Source: Artemia franciscana (Eukaryota; Arthropoda; Branchiopoda; Anostraca; Artemiidae). From it: a DNA stretch of 64,000 bases. The translations under genes were made by a program, and so were the position numbers. Where the stretch lies: the NCBI RefSeq assembly GCF_032884065.1, contig NC_088866.1, positions 32,221,519 to 32,285,518 on the forward strand, in the 5' to 3' direction. Positions within the stretch are counted from its first letter, which is position 1. Each line of letters begins with the position of its first letter. Below the pieces are notes generated by a model, which did not search any database, was not told the origin of the DNA, and saw nothing but the letters and a program-made list of their open reading frames with translations. Shown here in pieces: positions 12,100-27,179 of this stretch.

Positions 12100-14578
<2,479 letters not shown>

Positions 14579-14866
14579 TATATATATATATATATATATA
14601 CGCAATATATTTGACAAAAAATCTTGTAACCTATTTAAAGGGGTACATCTATGAAAGATGGGTATCCTTGCTGAAAGAAAGGCTAGTAGTCAAGCAACAT
14701 TTGTATTTCAGAGCGTTATGCTCCTTTCTAGGCTAAAAAGTGCCCAATAATGTCGATATGAAAAGGCCTTTGGAAAACTATAGCCTAAATATATTTGAAG
14801 TTTAGATCTATTGAAGGCATCTAGCAAATGAACTTTCCACTCATAAGAGCTCTTTTTTTATTTCAG
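14579..14866. other. Remainder of the transporter intron
   Basis: A short (TA)n tract followed by AT-rich sequence and the acceptor TTTTTATTTCAG. Confidence 0.6.
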
Positions 14867-15048
14867 ATCTTGAACAACCAAAATCATGGAACATTGGAAT
14901 TCCAAGTCTTGGGACAATAGATGACGTGAAAAAACCATCCTCCGAGTTTCCAGTTATTCTAAAATCAGTCGTAAGGACTGCAAGTACTGTGCCTAGGAGC
15001 CTTGTTCGGACCTTAAGTAATCCATTTCCAAAGATCCATGATTCGTGA
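14867..15048 (+). CDS. Monocarboxylate transporter last exon, version 1
   Basis: It follows acceptor TTTTTTTATTTCAG and enters in phase 1, as required after 10541-10660 or the microexon. It encodes 59 residues and a TGA: a hydrophilic C-terminal tail reading LEQPKSWNIGIPSLGTIDDV, then a serine- and arginine-containing stretch (SVVRTASTVPRSLVRTLSNP) that could be a phosphorylation region, which is inferred. No membrane helix is present. Tails of SLC16 proteins are poorly conserved, so the evidence is phase, splice signal and open frame. Confidence 0.7.
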
Positions 15049-15581
15049 ACGCAAAACTCAAAAGTAAAGTTGATGATATTAATCAGTACAGCCACCTATT
15101 CTGTGATTGTTGAAAGTATTACTGAAGTCTTACAAAATATTACGCTTGACAAATGAGGGTATACCTACAAATACGAAACTCCTGTCTTGCAATATAAACA
15201 CAATTGGCACATTCCTTGGTTCTATTTCTGCTGTTCTAACAGACAAATTTTAGGACAAATTTTCCTAATAATTGTGTTTCTGCGACCTAACAGAATTGTT
15301 ATTGGTATTTGGTTTTTATTTGGAACAATTTTGGAGGAAAATATTGATGAATTTTGAGCTTGAAGTTTAAGAATTTGTAGATGAAAAACAAACTGGTTAA
15401 TTTCTTCATTTAAAAAATAAATAAGGAAGTCTTTGTATTTTACCATTTTGAATTACATTTTTGTACTTTTTTCAAATTTTAAGCAGTTGTTTTAATTTTT
15501 TTACACTTTAAGGTCCATACTTTAAGTATTCTACTATATTAACATATTTCCACAAATTTTTAATAAATACTTCTTTGTTAG

Positions 15582-15712
15582 GAGTTGACCCTTTAATACA
15601 AGGAGTAATAGTAAGAGTTGGAACAATACGAAAGAAAGCTCAATTGTTAAAGCATGATAGCAGCAACCAACAAGGCGTTCATGACACTCATGAGATAGAA
15701 AAATTACGCTAG
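15582..15712 (+). CDS. Monocarboxylate transporter alternative last exon, version 2
   Basis: Acceptor TTCTTTGTTAG, then 131 bases that are open in phase 1 to a TAG. It joins to the G left by 10541-10660 as GVDPLIQGVIVRVGTIRKKA and ends HEIEKLR. AATAAA follows at 15750. Because 14867-15048 ends in a stop, the two exons would be mutually exclusive. The tail is hydrophilic and unlike that of version 1. The evidence is splice signal and phase only. Confidence 0.5.
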
Positions 15713-15749
15713 TGAAGAAATTATATTGCTTGCAAAGGTTGTGAAGCTA

Positions 15750-15755
15750 AATAAA
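15750..15755 (+). terminator. Polyadenylation signal AATAAA
   Basis: A canonical hexamer 38 bases after the version-2 stop codon. Further AATAAA words occur near 16284. Confidence 0.5.
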
Positions 15756-17860
15756 TTAGTGTTGATATTGAGTTTGAGTGTCAATTAGACATTTGGTATA
15801 AATATCTGATAACATCAATATCTATCAATTGATTTCAATATTTATTGATAATGTCAATTAGATATTGATAATGATTGTTGATTTTGAGACAAATTAGCTG
15901 ATAGTGCTGGCTTTCGTGCCCATTTCTTACCCTTTCAATTGTCTACCTCTGCAGTACAAGTGTGACTTCGACATCAAGGAGAAACACCAGCCACCATAAA
16001 TATTGGCTTTTTGGAGTGACTATGTTGTGTTTCAGGCATAACCGTTTTGTTCCAGAAGAAGGATAACAATAAATCTAGAAAATTACAGCCTGTAGGTGCA
16101 TAATATGGCTTAATTTTAGCATATTGTATATCAAATTATGCAAGACTTATAATGTTACACAAACTAGAGGCATATTTTCTCTTCCTCTTTTGTCTTATCC
16201 TCTCTGCCCCCTATATTCTAAATATGTCTTTTCTAGTAGAATTATGAGCTAGAGATCCCTTACAGGAATCTTAGCAAATTTCTCAATAAAGTTTGCAACC
16301 GAGAATGAGATATATCCTCTTGCTTGAGAACAATGAAATCTTGTGACCAAAATCAAAGTCTCTTATCCCTTGTCATCTATAACCTAAATCTACACCTTCA
16401 ATTAGAATCATTCAACAGTGATTCATTAAGAAATCTTTGTAACTCTCTTGAAAAATATGATAACAATAATAAAATATACCCTCACTTGGGTACAGCAGCA
16501 TCACTGTGGCCACAGTTATAGGGAGTTTCTAAACTATTCATGATCTATGATTGTTGCACTTTGACCTGGAATGATCTTCCTGAGGAAGTCATACTAGGAG
16601 TTTCTCTATTGACTATTCCAAAAGAAGATTCAGTGGTCATCTAAAAAATCAGTAGACAAAAGAGTAGTGACAAATTAGATATCTAATTATACCTGGCACC
16701 ACGAATTAGGAATTAAAAAGAAATCTACTCTGTTTCTAAGGTTAATTTAATGGGTCTCTGTGTACTGTTGTCATTTAGAGATGTGCACTGGCTTCATAAG
16801 ATGTAGAAGAGATTGTCAACAACCTCAATAAAACATTTCAGCATTTATGGCTCAAACCAGATATAATTGTGAGCAGCACAAGCCAAAATTAAGTGTATTA
16901 TTCAGCATCAAAACTGTATACAAAACGGGAAAATACAAAAGTTGTCCATATTTATTTCTCAAATACTAGACCGTAATACAAAATGGAAAAATACAACAGG
17001 CTTCAATATTTATTTCTTAAATGAAAAAAATTGGAAGTTTATTTTTCATCAACAAATTTTCCATTTTAAGCATAAAATCCATCAATAATTTCCTCCAAAA
17101 TTGTCCATATAAAAATAAATACTACTAACAATTCTTCCTGGATGAACAGATTATAATAAAGTTTATTTTCTGTGGACAGCACTTATATAAGTTGTGAATG
17201 GCTAACTGCGTGAAATTATGACCTTTGAAACTAGGATATTATACTTTTCAATGGGATTTGAAGCATTTTATATGCAAATTCTAAATTGTATAAAACAATA
17301 AAAGAACTAAATAATATCACTTACCCAACAAAAAAGAGCTGCAAAGATGCATTGGTATCAATAGTTTGTCTCATTTGACTTAAATCTCTTTCAATAATCT
17401 GATACTAGTGGTTAATTATGACCATTGCAATGGAAATAAACACAAAAACATATGAATGTCATTCCTTCTTTTGATGAAAATTACATGTTGATACAACATA
17501 CATGTTGATTTTTGTTGCTTAATCAAGATCACACCCTTTGACAAGAAAGTTTAACCCATTTTCTTAAAATTGTGCAAATATTAATTCACTAATAACTTAT
17601 GATGAGGTACTTTAAAACTAGTTACCCTTTCCATTGACAACAGTGGCTCTTCAGTTACAGTTTGGAACTATGACCCTGTTTGAACCAAGGCTGTCTTAAA
17701 TAAAAGGGAGGCTACCACTCTCTTCTTCAATCCCCATTTTTCACATTCAAATGTAATATCCATATAGTAATGGGTAGGAATGAAAATGACCCCTAATATA
17801 GGGCATTCTGTAAATTATTTTTTTCAGGGGGGGGGCTGAAATACCAAAACTAATATTAAG
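15756..17860. other. Intergenic AT-rich sequence, nothing recognised
   Basis: No conserved frame, long hairpin or known repeat end was seen on either strand. 16920-17050 contains a short direct duplication (ACAAAACGGGAAAATACAAAAGT and ACAAAATGGAAAAATACAACAGG, in part). A short frame at 16324 has no support. Confidence 0.4.
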
Positions 17861-17867
17861 GAATCTG

Positions 17868-18178
17868 GTTCAATCCCACTTCCTAGATCTATAATGAAAG
17901 AAAATTTGAAATGGCTAGGACATGTTCTGTAGATAAAGGATGACAGATTGCCAAAAATAATCCTTGTTGTCCTGCCATCTAGGAACAAACAAACAGTAAG
18001 TCATCCCTGAACGGGGTGGAAGGATATTGTTAGTAATGTGTCAAGGAAATAGGAATATCTTTGGCGAATTTAAAGATTAAAGGTTTAAATAGATTGAGAT
18101 GGGGGAGGAGTGTCCATAGAAGTGTTGGCCTCCAGTGCCTTGGTGCTGTAGTGAGTTCTTAGTAGTAGAAGTAGTATT
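17868..18178 (+). mobile_element. LINE 3' end, decayed copy 2
   Basis: ATAATGAAAGAAAATTTGAAATGGCTAGGACATGTTCTG aligns in pieces with the MRERLRWLGHVL segment at 11185. GATTGAGATGGGGGAGGAGTG and the final TTAGTAGTAGAAGTAGTA tail also match. Frames are broken by stops. Confidence 0.75.
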
Positions 18179-18880
18179 TTAAAATTTTCTTGGGGATTTT
18201 GTCAAACAGACATTTGCTATTGGGATATCCTCCATAGATGCTGAGAGGAGCAGGGGGCAGTGGTTCAATACCCCCCCCCCTGAGAAACAAGAAGATACTA
18301 AAAGTATATCTGTAAAATAGTAAATATCCCCTTTTGCACCATGGTAAAAGTGAATATAATGGAAGCACTTACCCCCTGAGGAAATTTCCTTGGGATGTTT
18401 GTGATTCCCCCAATGTCTATCCCTTTTGTGCAGGTATGCATATTTGACACTTAAATATTTCTACAGCATACGAATATTCAATATTTCTAAAATATTCACT
18501 CAAAGCTAAGAAACTTGGGCAGAAAAAAAAAACTTTCAATACTTCCTGTAACAGCCACCCCCCCCCCCCTGCCTAAACAAAAGTCTGTCAGCCCTCTTCC
18601 TTAATATTTGATGCGTAATTATACACACTTTACATATATGTATCTTAGGGAACGAATATGCCACCACATAATAGTATAACCTCTATAATGGGAAAGTACT
18701 GTATATTTGTATAGTTTTGGAGAAATATGAACCAACTAAAAATCTCGGAATTTTCACTCAATAGCATTTTTGCCATCTACGAGTTGTGGTGCAATTCCTG
18801 TTTTGTGCTGCAAAATGGTTAAAAACGCCACTTTGCTGTGGCACAATAATTTTTGCTACTGAAAAGAACACACAAATTTA
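18179..18880. other. Intergenic, nothing recognised
   Basis: AT-rich sequence with homopolymer C runs at 18271 and 18550. No coding evidence. Confidence 0.4.
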
Positions 18881-19330
18881 ATTTTACATCCAAATGAGTT
18901 TTTTCCCCAGCAGTCTAGGACAATTTGTTTGACACAATCACCCTTGGCGAAGAAACAAAAAACATGCACCTATGATCATCCACTTCAAAAAATATGCAAA
19001 ATCTTGTATTCTTGTAGATAGAGGCTTCAAACTTATGCAATAGGGTCCAATGGAATTTTCAATTTAATAGTCAATTTTTATCAAGACTACCTTACTTTTT
19101 CGGATCGTTTTCCCCCTTTTCTGAAAATAAAACAACTTTTCTTGGGCTCCTAAGTTTTTGCTGGGTAATCTCAAAGTTAATGATTTTTGAGATTTCAAAT
19201 CACCATAGATGTTCAAGTAATTTGCTGTCTATTACTTTGCTGATTATTCTTATCAAAGCTCTTTTTGGGATTTTCAGCTACCATTAGCATAGGCTACTCC
19301 TTACTTACAGTTTGGTATCACAAAGTGTCA
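18880..19330 (+). repeat. Old copy of the large dispersed repeat
   Basis: It shares the order of landmarks with 3130-3560: CACCCTTGG, then AATATGCAAAATCTTGTATTCTTGTAGATAGAGGCTTCAAAC (in pieces), AAGACTACCTTACTTTTTCGG, CTCCTTACTTACAGTT. Strongly diverged, so an ancient insertion. Confidence 0.6.
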
Positions 19331-20997
19331 ATATTTGTGATGTTACTGAACTTTTATGATCTCTTGTCAAATCCCATGGATAATTTTATTTTGAAATATA
19401 TTTAAATATTCATACTATATTCTGTATTTTTATAAATACGTTCTTATAATACCATATAGTTTTTATCAGATTTCCCACTTTACTTGTTGTGCATGTTTTT
19501 GTCTCTTTAACATGTTTTTACCTATTTTTGCCTTAAATATATATGCTCTGCTTCAATCTTGTAATATGAAATATCATTAGGGTACCTTGTGGGATACCAG
19601 TGCTGTTTTCAGGAGTAGTATTAATTGGGGGAGAGGGTCAAGGGACATTTGACCCCTAGGCTCATCCTCTACATTTGAAAAATACCTATTTGGGGGGATG
19701 TTTTCTGTTAAAAAATGTCTTTTTCTTTGGTATTTTCATCGACAAAACTAAAAAAGAACAACAAATGTACCCATCCTAGATCTAGAAATACTTTTTACCC
19801 TCCTTAAATTTTTGCTAATTGACAAAACTGGTGATTTGATGATTTTGGTGATAAGGCATTAAGTTTACATAGGAATTACTATAATAAACAATTATAATAT
19901 TAACAATGATAAAACAGCAATATACCAATAATAATATAGTAACAACTTATTTTTAAGCCAGACAATACAAGAATTATGACACTTGTGAAATAATTGAGGG
20001 AAAAAGAATGTTTTAATTAATAAAACAAATAAATTGAATTTTGATGTGGCAAGAATCAAGAGAACACTGAAATCAACAATTTTTTGTCCAGTGTGGTCAA
20101 CTTTGTTATTATATCTAGGATATTAAACATGGCACTTTTGAAATAATTGAGATAAAAAAATGTTTTAATTAATTGAACAAACAAATTGTATTTTGTTGTG
20201 GCAAAAATCAAGAGAAAGCTGAAACCAACAATTTTCTGTGCAGCATGGTCAACTTTGTTGTTTGCTAGGAATAATTTTAGAATACCAAGCTTAATTTTCT
20301 TTTGAACATCACAAAGATTTCACTTTCAGAGGTTATAGATGAGATTTTTGTAAAGAAATACAAGTTTAGTTAATTGAACTCTTCACTCAAAAATGGTATT
20401 CCAAAAATCTATGTGGCATTTTGTTTTATCATGCCTGTACTTGTCAAATAGAAATAATGACCACCAAGTATGGGTTCCTATAGCTTTGTTTGCCTAACAA
20501 AAAATGGCTTGGCATTAGGCTACTTGGTGTGTAAATAATTTTGAAACATGTGTGTATTTTCACATAGCATGTGCATGTATGTATTCAATTCCTGACAATC
20601 TCCCTGAGTGATAAAAAGAAGAAATGGCTTTTAGAAAGAAACTAAAGATTTTAAACACCATAAGAGCTAAATATGGGATACATGTAGCATCAACAAAAGA
20701 TATGTCCCAGTTTATCCAATTTGACTTCTGTTTTCTTAGCATAAAGGTTTTAGCAATTGATAATACCATTGTTAACTTTTGTTCATTGCCAATGACATTT
20801 TTTTTTTTTTACTGATTTTCCCTGCCACCAAAAATTAAAAATTTTAGATCATCTATAAAATTCATGGGTACTAGTGTTTTCCAGCTACTGCCCTGTCTTT
20901 GGATACAAGAAAACATAACTCATGTAGCAAAGGATCAACCTCAGTTTTCCATTAAGTGATAAGACATTTGTTTATTCATATGTGGCCTATGCTGCCT
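19331..20997. other. Intergenic, nothing firm
   Basis: 19870-20290 contains a diverged direct repeat of about 130-190 bases (AATTGAG..AAAAA.ATGTTTTAATTAAT followed by CAACAATTTT.TGT..AG..TGGTCAACTTTGTT, seen at about 19990-20105 and 20140-20262). No coding exon was recognised. Confidence 0.4.
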
Positions 20998-21677
20998 GAA
21001 TATTTTGGTAAAATTCTAGTTAATTGACTTCTTGCTATCTCAGAAAAGATTTATGTTAAAAAGATGAAACTTTCAGGGATGAATCTACAGACTAAAGTGT
21101 GTCCTGGGAAGGTATTTTGAAGCAACTACCTCTACTCCTTCTCTCTCTAGAGGGCCCTGACCTTTGATGACCTTTAAAAATATGTGTGTTATAAAAGTAA
21201 AACCTTAAAAAATAAATCTTCTGCTTAATTGAAGTACAACAAAATTGTTTTCAGCTTCATAACTTTGTGTCAATTCCATTTTATAAGGTTTTAAAGATAT
21301 GCAAATGCATTTCCTAAATTTTGTAAAAAAACATTGATATGGCTCAAAATTCTATTCAAATAACAGGAATTGCATTCTAAGAACTAAAAGCAGAGAAAAA
21401 GCAACTATTAACTGAAAATTAAGGTAAAATGTTGCTTTGTCAAAATTTCAAAAGGTTTCAGTCATGAAGACCTGTAATCATGTAGTCATGTAAACCTGTC
21501 ATGTAGGCAAATTTCAAGGCCCTCTAGAGGGAGAAGAGGGAGTGGAGGTGGGTAATTTAAAATACCTTCCCAGGATATACCTTAGCCTGTAGACCCATCC
21601 CTGAAAGTTTAATTTTCCTAACCTAAACCCTTTCTGAGATAGCAAGAAGTCACTTAACTAGAATTTTACCAATATTT
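20998..21677. repeat. Foldback element 2 (arms about 165-175 bp)
   Basis: The left arm starts near GGTAAAATTCTAGTTAATTG and runs to CTCTAGAGGGCCCTGA at about 21160. The right arm starts near AGGCCCTCTAGAGGGAG at about 21515 and ends CTAGAATTTTACC at about 21670. The arms match with scattered substitutions. A lone arm of the same family is at 30040-30250. Confidence 0.85.
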
Positions 21678-22780
21678 CTAATGACCTCTAAGAAAAGAGT
21701 AAGATTCTCATGCTGCTAACATATTAGCCTACACACAACATTCTTCACTAACATGCATAAATATGTAGCTGGTCAGACAAGTTTTATGCAACAACAAACA
21801 TTTATTTATCCAAGCAAGTACAATAATTGGATTTTAGGGTAGCAATTAATAAATGAAGTGTTAAAAAAAAGTGATTTAAGTCAGTTTAACTTATCTGTTT
21901 GAGTGGTAAAAATAGGAATTTGGAATATTTGGTTTATAAAAAGTGTTTTTTTTTCTTACCAATCAATGGTACATTTTGTACTATATAAATTATTCAGCAG
22001 AATAGTAATCCAATAAGCCGGTATAAGGCAAGAGCTTGTGACTCCAAGTCCTAAGGTAATTTACAAACCCCATTCCTGAATTTTAAACTGCGCGCCGTTT
22101 CTTTAGAACTTTGAATCTTCTTCAAAAAAAAATAACCCAAAGTTGTAGTCAAGCATTCACAGAGAACGGAGCTAAGTGTCATTTTTTTTGCATGAAAGTA
22201 AGTTTCACGGAATATATTAGAACCTTGTTTTTTAATTCAGAAACCAGTTACGCCGTCATTGATTTTCTTGTAGATATTAGAGCATTGAGGATATCATGTT
22301 CTGGACCAAAGACCTGATCAAAAGTTTGAGAGCTCCAAATTTAATTCTTAAAATGGCACTGGAGACAGGTTTGGAAAAAAATGATCAGGACCGGCTCATA
22401 CACGTCCAGACCTGTCCCCAGTACTTTATGTTAAATCAAAATATGTTCTCTATTTTTTAAGAAGCCTTTATAAAAGGAGTTTTTTGGTTTTAAGTCCTGT
22501 AAACTTGTCCTACTTGTCAACCCAGTCTCTTTTCTTTCACACATGGTTCGAACTTAAAAGCCAAAACGCGAAACACCCCCTGTTTCAGGCTAAATTATTT
22601 CAGCTGCAGAGCTGTACTTGTAGAAAAAAAAAGTTCAGAAGTGTATATGTAACATTCAAAATACCACGGTTAACACTCTGTGACAATGTCGCCGCCACCG
22701 CTAGAAGAATGTGTCTTCCAGACAGAGCCGCAACAATATCAGAAAAAGAGATTCCTAACATTGGAGCAAGAAATGAGATA
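21678..22780. other. Intergenic, nothing firm
   Basis: AT-rich to 22080, then a less AT-rich stretch leading into the transposase remnant. 22600-22780 may hold its extreme N-terminal sequence, but this was not aligned with confidence. Confidence 0.35.
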
Positions 22781-24545
22781 TTGCCTTCCCGCACGTTCTT
22801 TACAAATTAGCAAGACGCTGCTCTTGAATGCTACCTCTTAAAATCGTCGCAGATACACTTTGTCTTAACAAACGCCCAATTTCAAAAATTTGCCTGCGAA
22901 TATGCCGTCAAGTTGAAGCTGACCATTCCTGAAACTTAAGAGAGGAATCACATAGTAGGTTGCAGCTGGATACAGAATTATGTGAAGCATCATCCAGCCC
23001 CATTACTGAGAAAGCTAGAAAACTGCTGTCTTGCAAAAAATTCAAGCTTTAACTGTTCAATTGTGACAAAGTTTCAAGACAACCTATCGCTTGTTTTTAA
23101 AAAATTCAAATTTACTGGAGAACATATATGGATCATAAGCTATACAGGTATTACGACTGTCGAGGGTAGCTCAAAAGTTATTGCTGGAACCGGTGTCAAA
23201 CGTGTCGGACAGGCAGCATTAACTGAGTGAGGCGAACTTATGTCTGTCTGTTGTTTTATTAACGTCATCGGTGGAACAGTCTCACCCGTGTTTGTCATCC
23301 TGCGAAAAATATACAAGCCACACTTCCTCTTTGGAGCTCCCCTGTTGACAGTTTGGGTCTAGCCCATACAAGAGGACGGTTGCCAGTTAGCACTTCCATG
23401 GAGACTATCAAGCATTTCAAAATCATGCAAGGTACACTAAGGTAGACCCTGTACTACTGCTACTAGATAATCATGAAAGCCACGTTTGCCTGAGCTTATT
23501 ATGTTTGCAAGGGAGAGTGGTATTGTTATACTTTCATTCCCCCTCACTGCAGCCATCGACTCGAGCCACTAGCCGTTGTCACATATGGTCCCCTGAAAGC
23601 AACAATAAAAAGATCTGTCAGTGACTGCATATTACCCACATAGGTCAGTTAGCTGGTAAGGTATATCCAGTTGCTTTTACGGTGCAGAACATCTGCTTTC
23701 TCTAAACTTTGTATATGGCCTTTCAGTGCAACTGAATTTAGCAACGAAGGATTCTATGCTGCATGAGTTAATGACACACCAGAGCAGCTTTCATCATCAG
23801 TAGTGGGAACTGTGAGCCCCGACTCTCTGTGAGTGATATACTGCAACGGCCTTCAACTACAGGTCACGGAAATGTAGATACATACCAAACATCCACCTTA
23901 TCTCTTGGATCAACAACTGAAAATGTTCCACATTTTCTCCCTGAAGACGTTAGACCATATTCGAGAGCTCCACCTTGCAAGACCAACGGTGAAGGCCGCA
24001 AGAAAGGGGCTTCAAAGATACTCACGGATACTCCTGAAAAGGACGCGATTGAAGTAGCTGAAAATCAAAGTAAGACAAGCTAAAGGAGAAAGAAACGAGG
24101 AAGAGAACAAAGGAAGAAAGAGCTATATTAGGAAAGGGTAAAAGGTCAGCAAGAAAACCCAAGAAGTCTTTGAAACCTATTCTGGAAGAAAACGAATCCA
24201 ATTCAGAACCAGCAGTAACACATTATCAGGATGAAAGTGATTCGGACGAGTCAAGACTTTAAATGTGGAAGAAGAGCCTGTTGATCGAGGTACAGTGCTT
24301 CCAGAGGATTTTGTTTTAATTAAGTTTGAGAGCAAAAACTCGTTCATCTACTATGTCGGACTTGTGCTCGAGACAGAGAAGAATGAGGTCAAGGTCAAGT
24401 TTACGAGGAAGAAGTTAAGCAGCAGCCTGAAGTTTGTTTTTCCAGGTGTGGATGACATTTCCCACGTTAATATTAAAGAAATAAAGTTGAAACTACTATG
24501 TCTAACAATTAGTGGGGTACTGCTTGGATTGCCTCAGCAATGACG
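22780..24545 (+). pseudogene. Pogo/Tigger-type (DDE_1) transposase remnant
   Basis: Shifting among the three forward frames recovers the family in order. First comes a helix-turn-helix part (22805-22945: LKSSQIHFVLTNAQFQKFAC, EYAVKLKLTIPE). The second DNA-binding part starts near 22970 (WIQNYVKHHPAPLLRKLENC, then SFN...V.KF.DNLS). The catalytic start reads YTGITTVEGSSKVIAGTGVK near 23138. Further on are RGELMSVC, INVIGGTVSPVFVILRKIYK (about 23255-23315), GIVILSFPPHCSHRLEPL near 23520-23570, and a C-terminal segment LPEDVRPYSRAPP...GRKKGASKILTDTPEKD (23935-24050). A last block, FVLIKF.SKNSFIYYVGLVL...FVFPGVDDIS (24310-24470), matches the usual C-terminal extension. Many frameshifts and stops; the first catalytic Asp region is altered. 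Not functional. Confidence 0.8.
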
Positions 24546-26830
24546 TTTGGGGTAAACCTGGGCAGCATCCAGAACCTTCACTAGAAGGTTTGAGTTTTCG
24601 ACCCTTTATCACCTTTTTACTACCGAATTTTGCTATATATCTAAAATAGAAGCAAAATAAAATGTTACCCACTCCTGAGTATGGGAAAAAATTATGTACA
24701 GAGTTTTCCCAGCCGTGTCTGTACCTACCCCCTTTCTGAGGCAGGTCCCGACAAAAATAGGTCATAGGAAAACGGTAAGTGCAAAGAGAGAGGTGAAGGT
24801 AACGAAATTCTACAAAAGTAATAATTATAGCAGAGATATCATTCTAGATAATCGGAAAAAAATCGATTCAGTTGCAGTTAAACAAAAATTTGCTGGTGCC
24901 AAAAAGCAAAAATGTGACGAGCCTGTTCTCTCTCCCCTATCTACATATTACGATCATCTCATGTCTCAACCATTAGACAAAGCTGGACCGCGATGCAGCT
25001 CTCCAGAGATCATTTAAACCAAGAGAAAAATAAGCGATATTAGATTATTTAATGGGTAGCACAAGTGTAGTATCTGTATTCAGAGCCTGGAGGACAGGAA
25101 AAGAAATGAGACGAATCGAGCGTCTAGGAGGTAAAGGAGAATACAATATGTTGAAGAGATAAAAAAGAAAAATAGTTGGTCTGGCTGTAATAATTCGAGA
25201 GGTAAATATAACATCGGTTTGAGAATGGAAAGGAAAAAAAATGAATTTATAAGGATAAAAACAAAAAAAAAGCTTTATTTGAACCATGCAATAATGTGAT
25301 GACATTTGATTTGGAAGTTTGGCACTTCGCATTGATATTTCAGTTCCGTAGTTTTATCAATGTTTTCCCAAAGGTAAATAGTGTGGTCGGCATGAATGCA
25401 GATTTGTAGCTAACTTAAATTTAGTCACTTCCTTTTTTCACATTTGTTTATTGATATTGGTTTAATTTTTAATATATTTTGTAGTAGCCTACTGAGGAGC
25501 TCATTAAGGAGATAATCAAATAATAGCTTTAAAAATTGTTCCCTTTTTCTAAAACAAGGATAAATCAAAAATTTAAACTACTACGCCCTTCCCCTCCAAT
25601 ACCCCCTCTTTTTGGCTACAAACTTGCCCTGGAGAAAACAATAATTTGTCTAGCAACCGAAAATAAACATGGTAAATTAGAATGAATGGATAATTTTAAA
25701 CAATCTTAATAAAATTTTGAAACATTCCAAGTTTTCTACCAAATTTGCACGTAACCTGAAACTGGAAAGATAATGAAAAAAATGTTAACGATTCATAATC
25801 CTTAACGATCCTTAACGAGTCATAATAGAAAATGCTTTCTTTTGAGAAGTAATGCAATGAAAAGCAATGAGAAGCACGCAATTTGCAAATTCGTAGCAGA
25901 ATATTTACGTCAGTAATAACAACAAGCATTACTTTATGCTCATTTTGTGATACAAATACAATTCTTGTGATGTCCTTCAATTTTCTGAAAATTCATTAAG
26001 AATTTCACGACAAACAGTTCTTAATAGTCGTTTGGTATTTTTTGGATACAGCTTTTCCACAAGTTATTAGAAGCAAAACAAAGGTCCTACATTAAATTTC
26101 GAGAAGCATTCTATGGCCCAAAGAAAGAGTATAAAAGAGGGAAAATTCAAGAAACATTTTTCCTTACCAAGAAGAATGAAATTTTGCACTCCAGGGCGCA
26201 ATATTTACTATCTAAAACCACATATTAATATGAAAACTAAAAGACAATATATGCTAAAAACATTAGGTTGCCTCTTTACGGTAAAATATGTCGTGAAAAA
26301 TTTCAAATAGTCCCGCCATTTCGCGGATCCCTCTCCCACTATTTATGAAATTCCGGCATATCTCTGTTGCAACCTTGATCAGAAGTTAGCGCTGGATGTT
26401 TCCGTATTTGCTAAAATTCAATCAACCCCCCCCCCTCCTTTTAGATATCCTGGACCCGCCAATCAGTCAAGTCATAAGCCATACCTGTGAGATGCGTCAA
26501 TAACAAACCAATTCGCCGACTCATCCTTTGGCTTTCGTAATTATAAATGATACAGGTTCGCATCGTTTTTCAAAGTTGCTCGAGCTACTGAGACATATAC
26601 AATGAAACGCTTAGCCAAAGGAAACGGGAGGAGCTTTTATATGTGCCGAAACCCTGGGTGAATGATATTTTTTATTTTGATCCTGCTGCTTAGATGTGTG
26701 TATTGTGGATTTCATACAAAAACAAAACTTAAATTCATCTGATCAGTGATCACTGTCACATTCAGATGTACGTAAACAATCCAATACTTCTAAAAAAATC
26801 TGAACTAATAGAGAGAATAGCAATGAGCTG
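24546..26830. other. Intergenic; one unexplained open frame
   Basis: A forward frame at 24694-25017 (107 codons, basic, reading VSVPTPFLRQVPTKIGHRKT) follows the transposase remnant and could be part of it or chance; no family was recognised. The remainder is AT-rich. 26320-26460 carries a dispersed-repeat phrase (CCCGCCATTTCGCGGATCCC). Confidence 0.3.
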
Positions 26831-27112
26831 AAGTGGAATTAAATGAGACAAATATATTGACATCTTGGGAAAATATTAATATAAAAGTAGAAAACATTCC
26901 AAACAGTCGGCTGTACGAAAAGTGTGGTGTAATTCCAGTTCCTGATGCTATAAAAAGAGAAAAGCTGAGATGACCGAAGCATATTCTGCGGATGAAGAAT
27001 GACAGATTGCCAACGATTTTCCTTTTTGACCAGCAATCTAGGGCTCAGGACTGGATAAAGGGTGATTTGAACAATTTGGCCCAATCGTTGATGAAAAGGC
27101 CCGCAATGGCAT
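26830..27112 (+). mobile_element. LINE 3' end, decayed copy 3
   Basis: Forward frames give VENIPNSRLYEKCGVIPVPD, then KREKLR.PKHILRMKNDRLP and a FLFDQQSRAQ segment. This matches the sequence just before and inside the tail seen at 62400-62600. It is broken by a stop and truncated after a small deletion. Confidence 0.7.
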
Positions 27113-27179
27113 CAAAATGAACATTTTTATTTCGACAATAGCCTATATTTGAAATAGCCTATTCTAGACTATTTCAGTA

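Noticed and set aside
22111-22317. 68-codon forward frame with hydrophobic content
   Set aside because: No splice context or family similarity; likely chance in AT-rich sequence.
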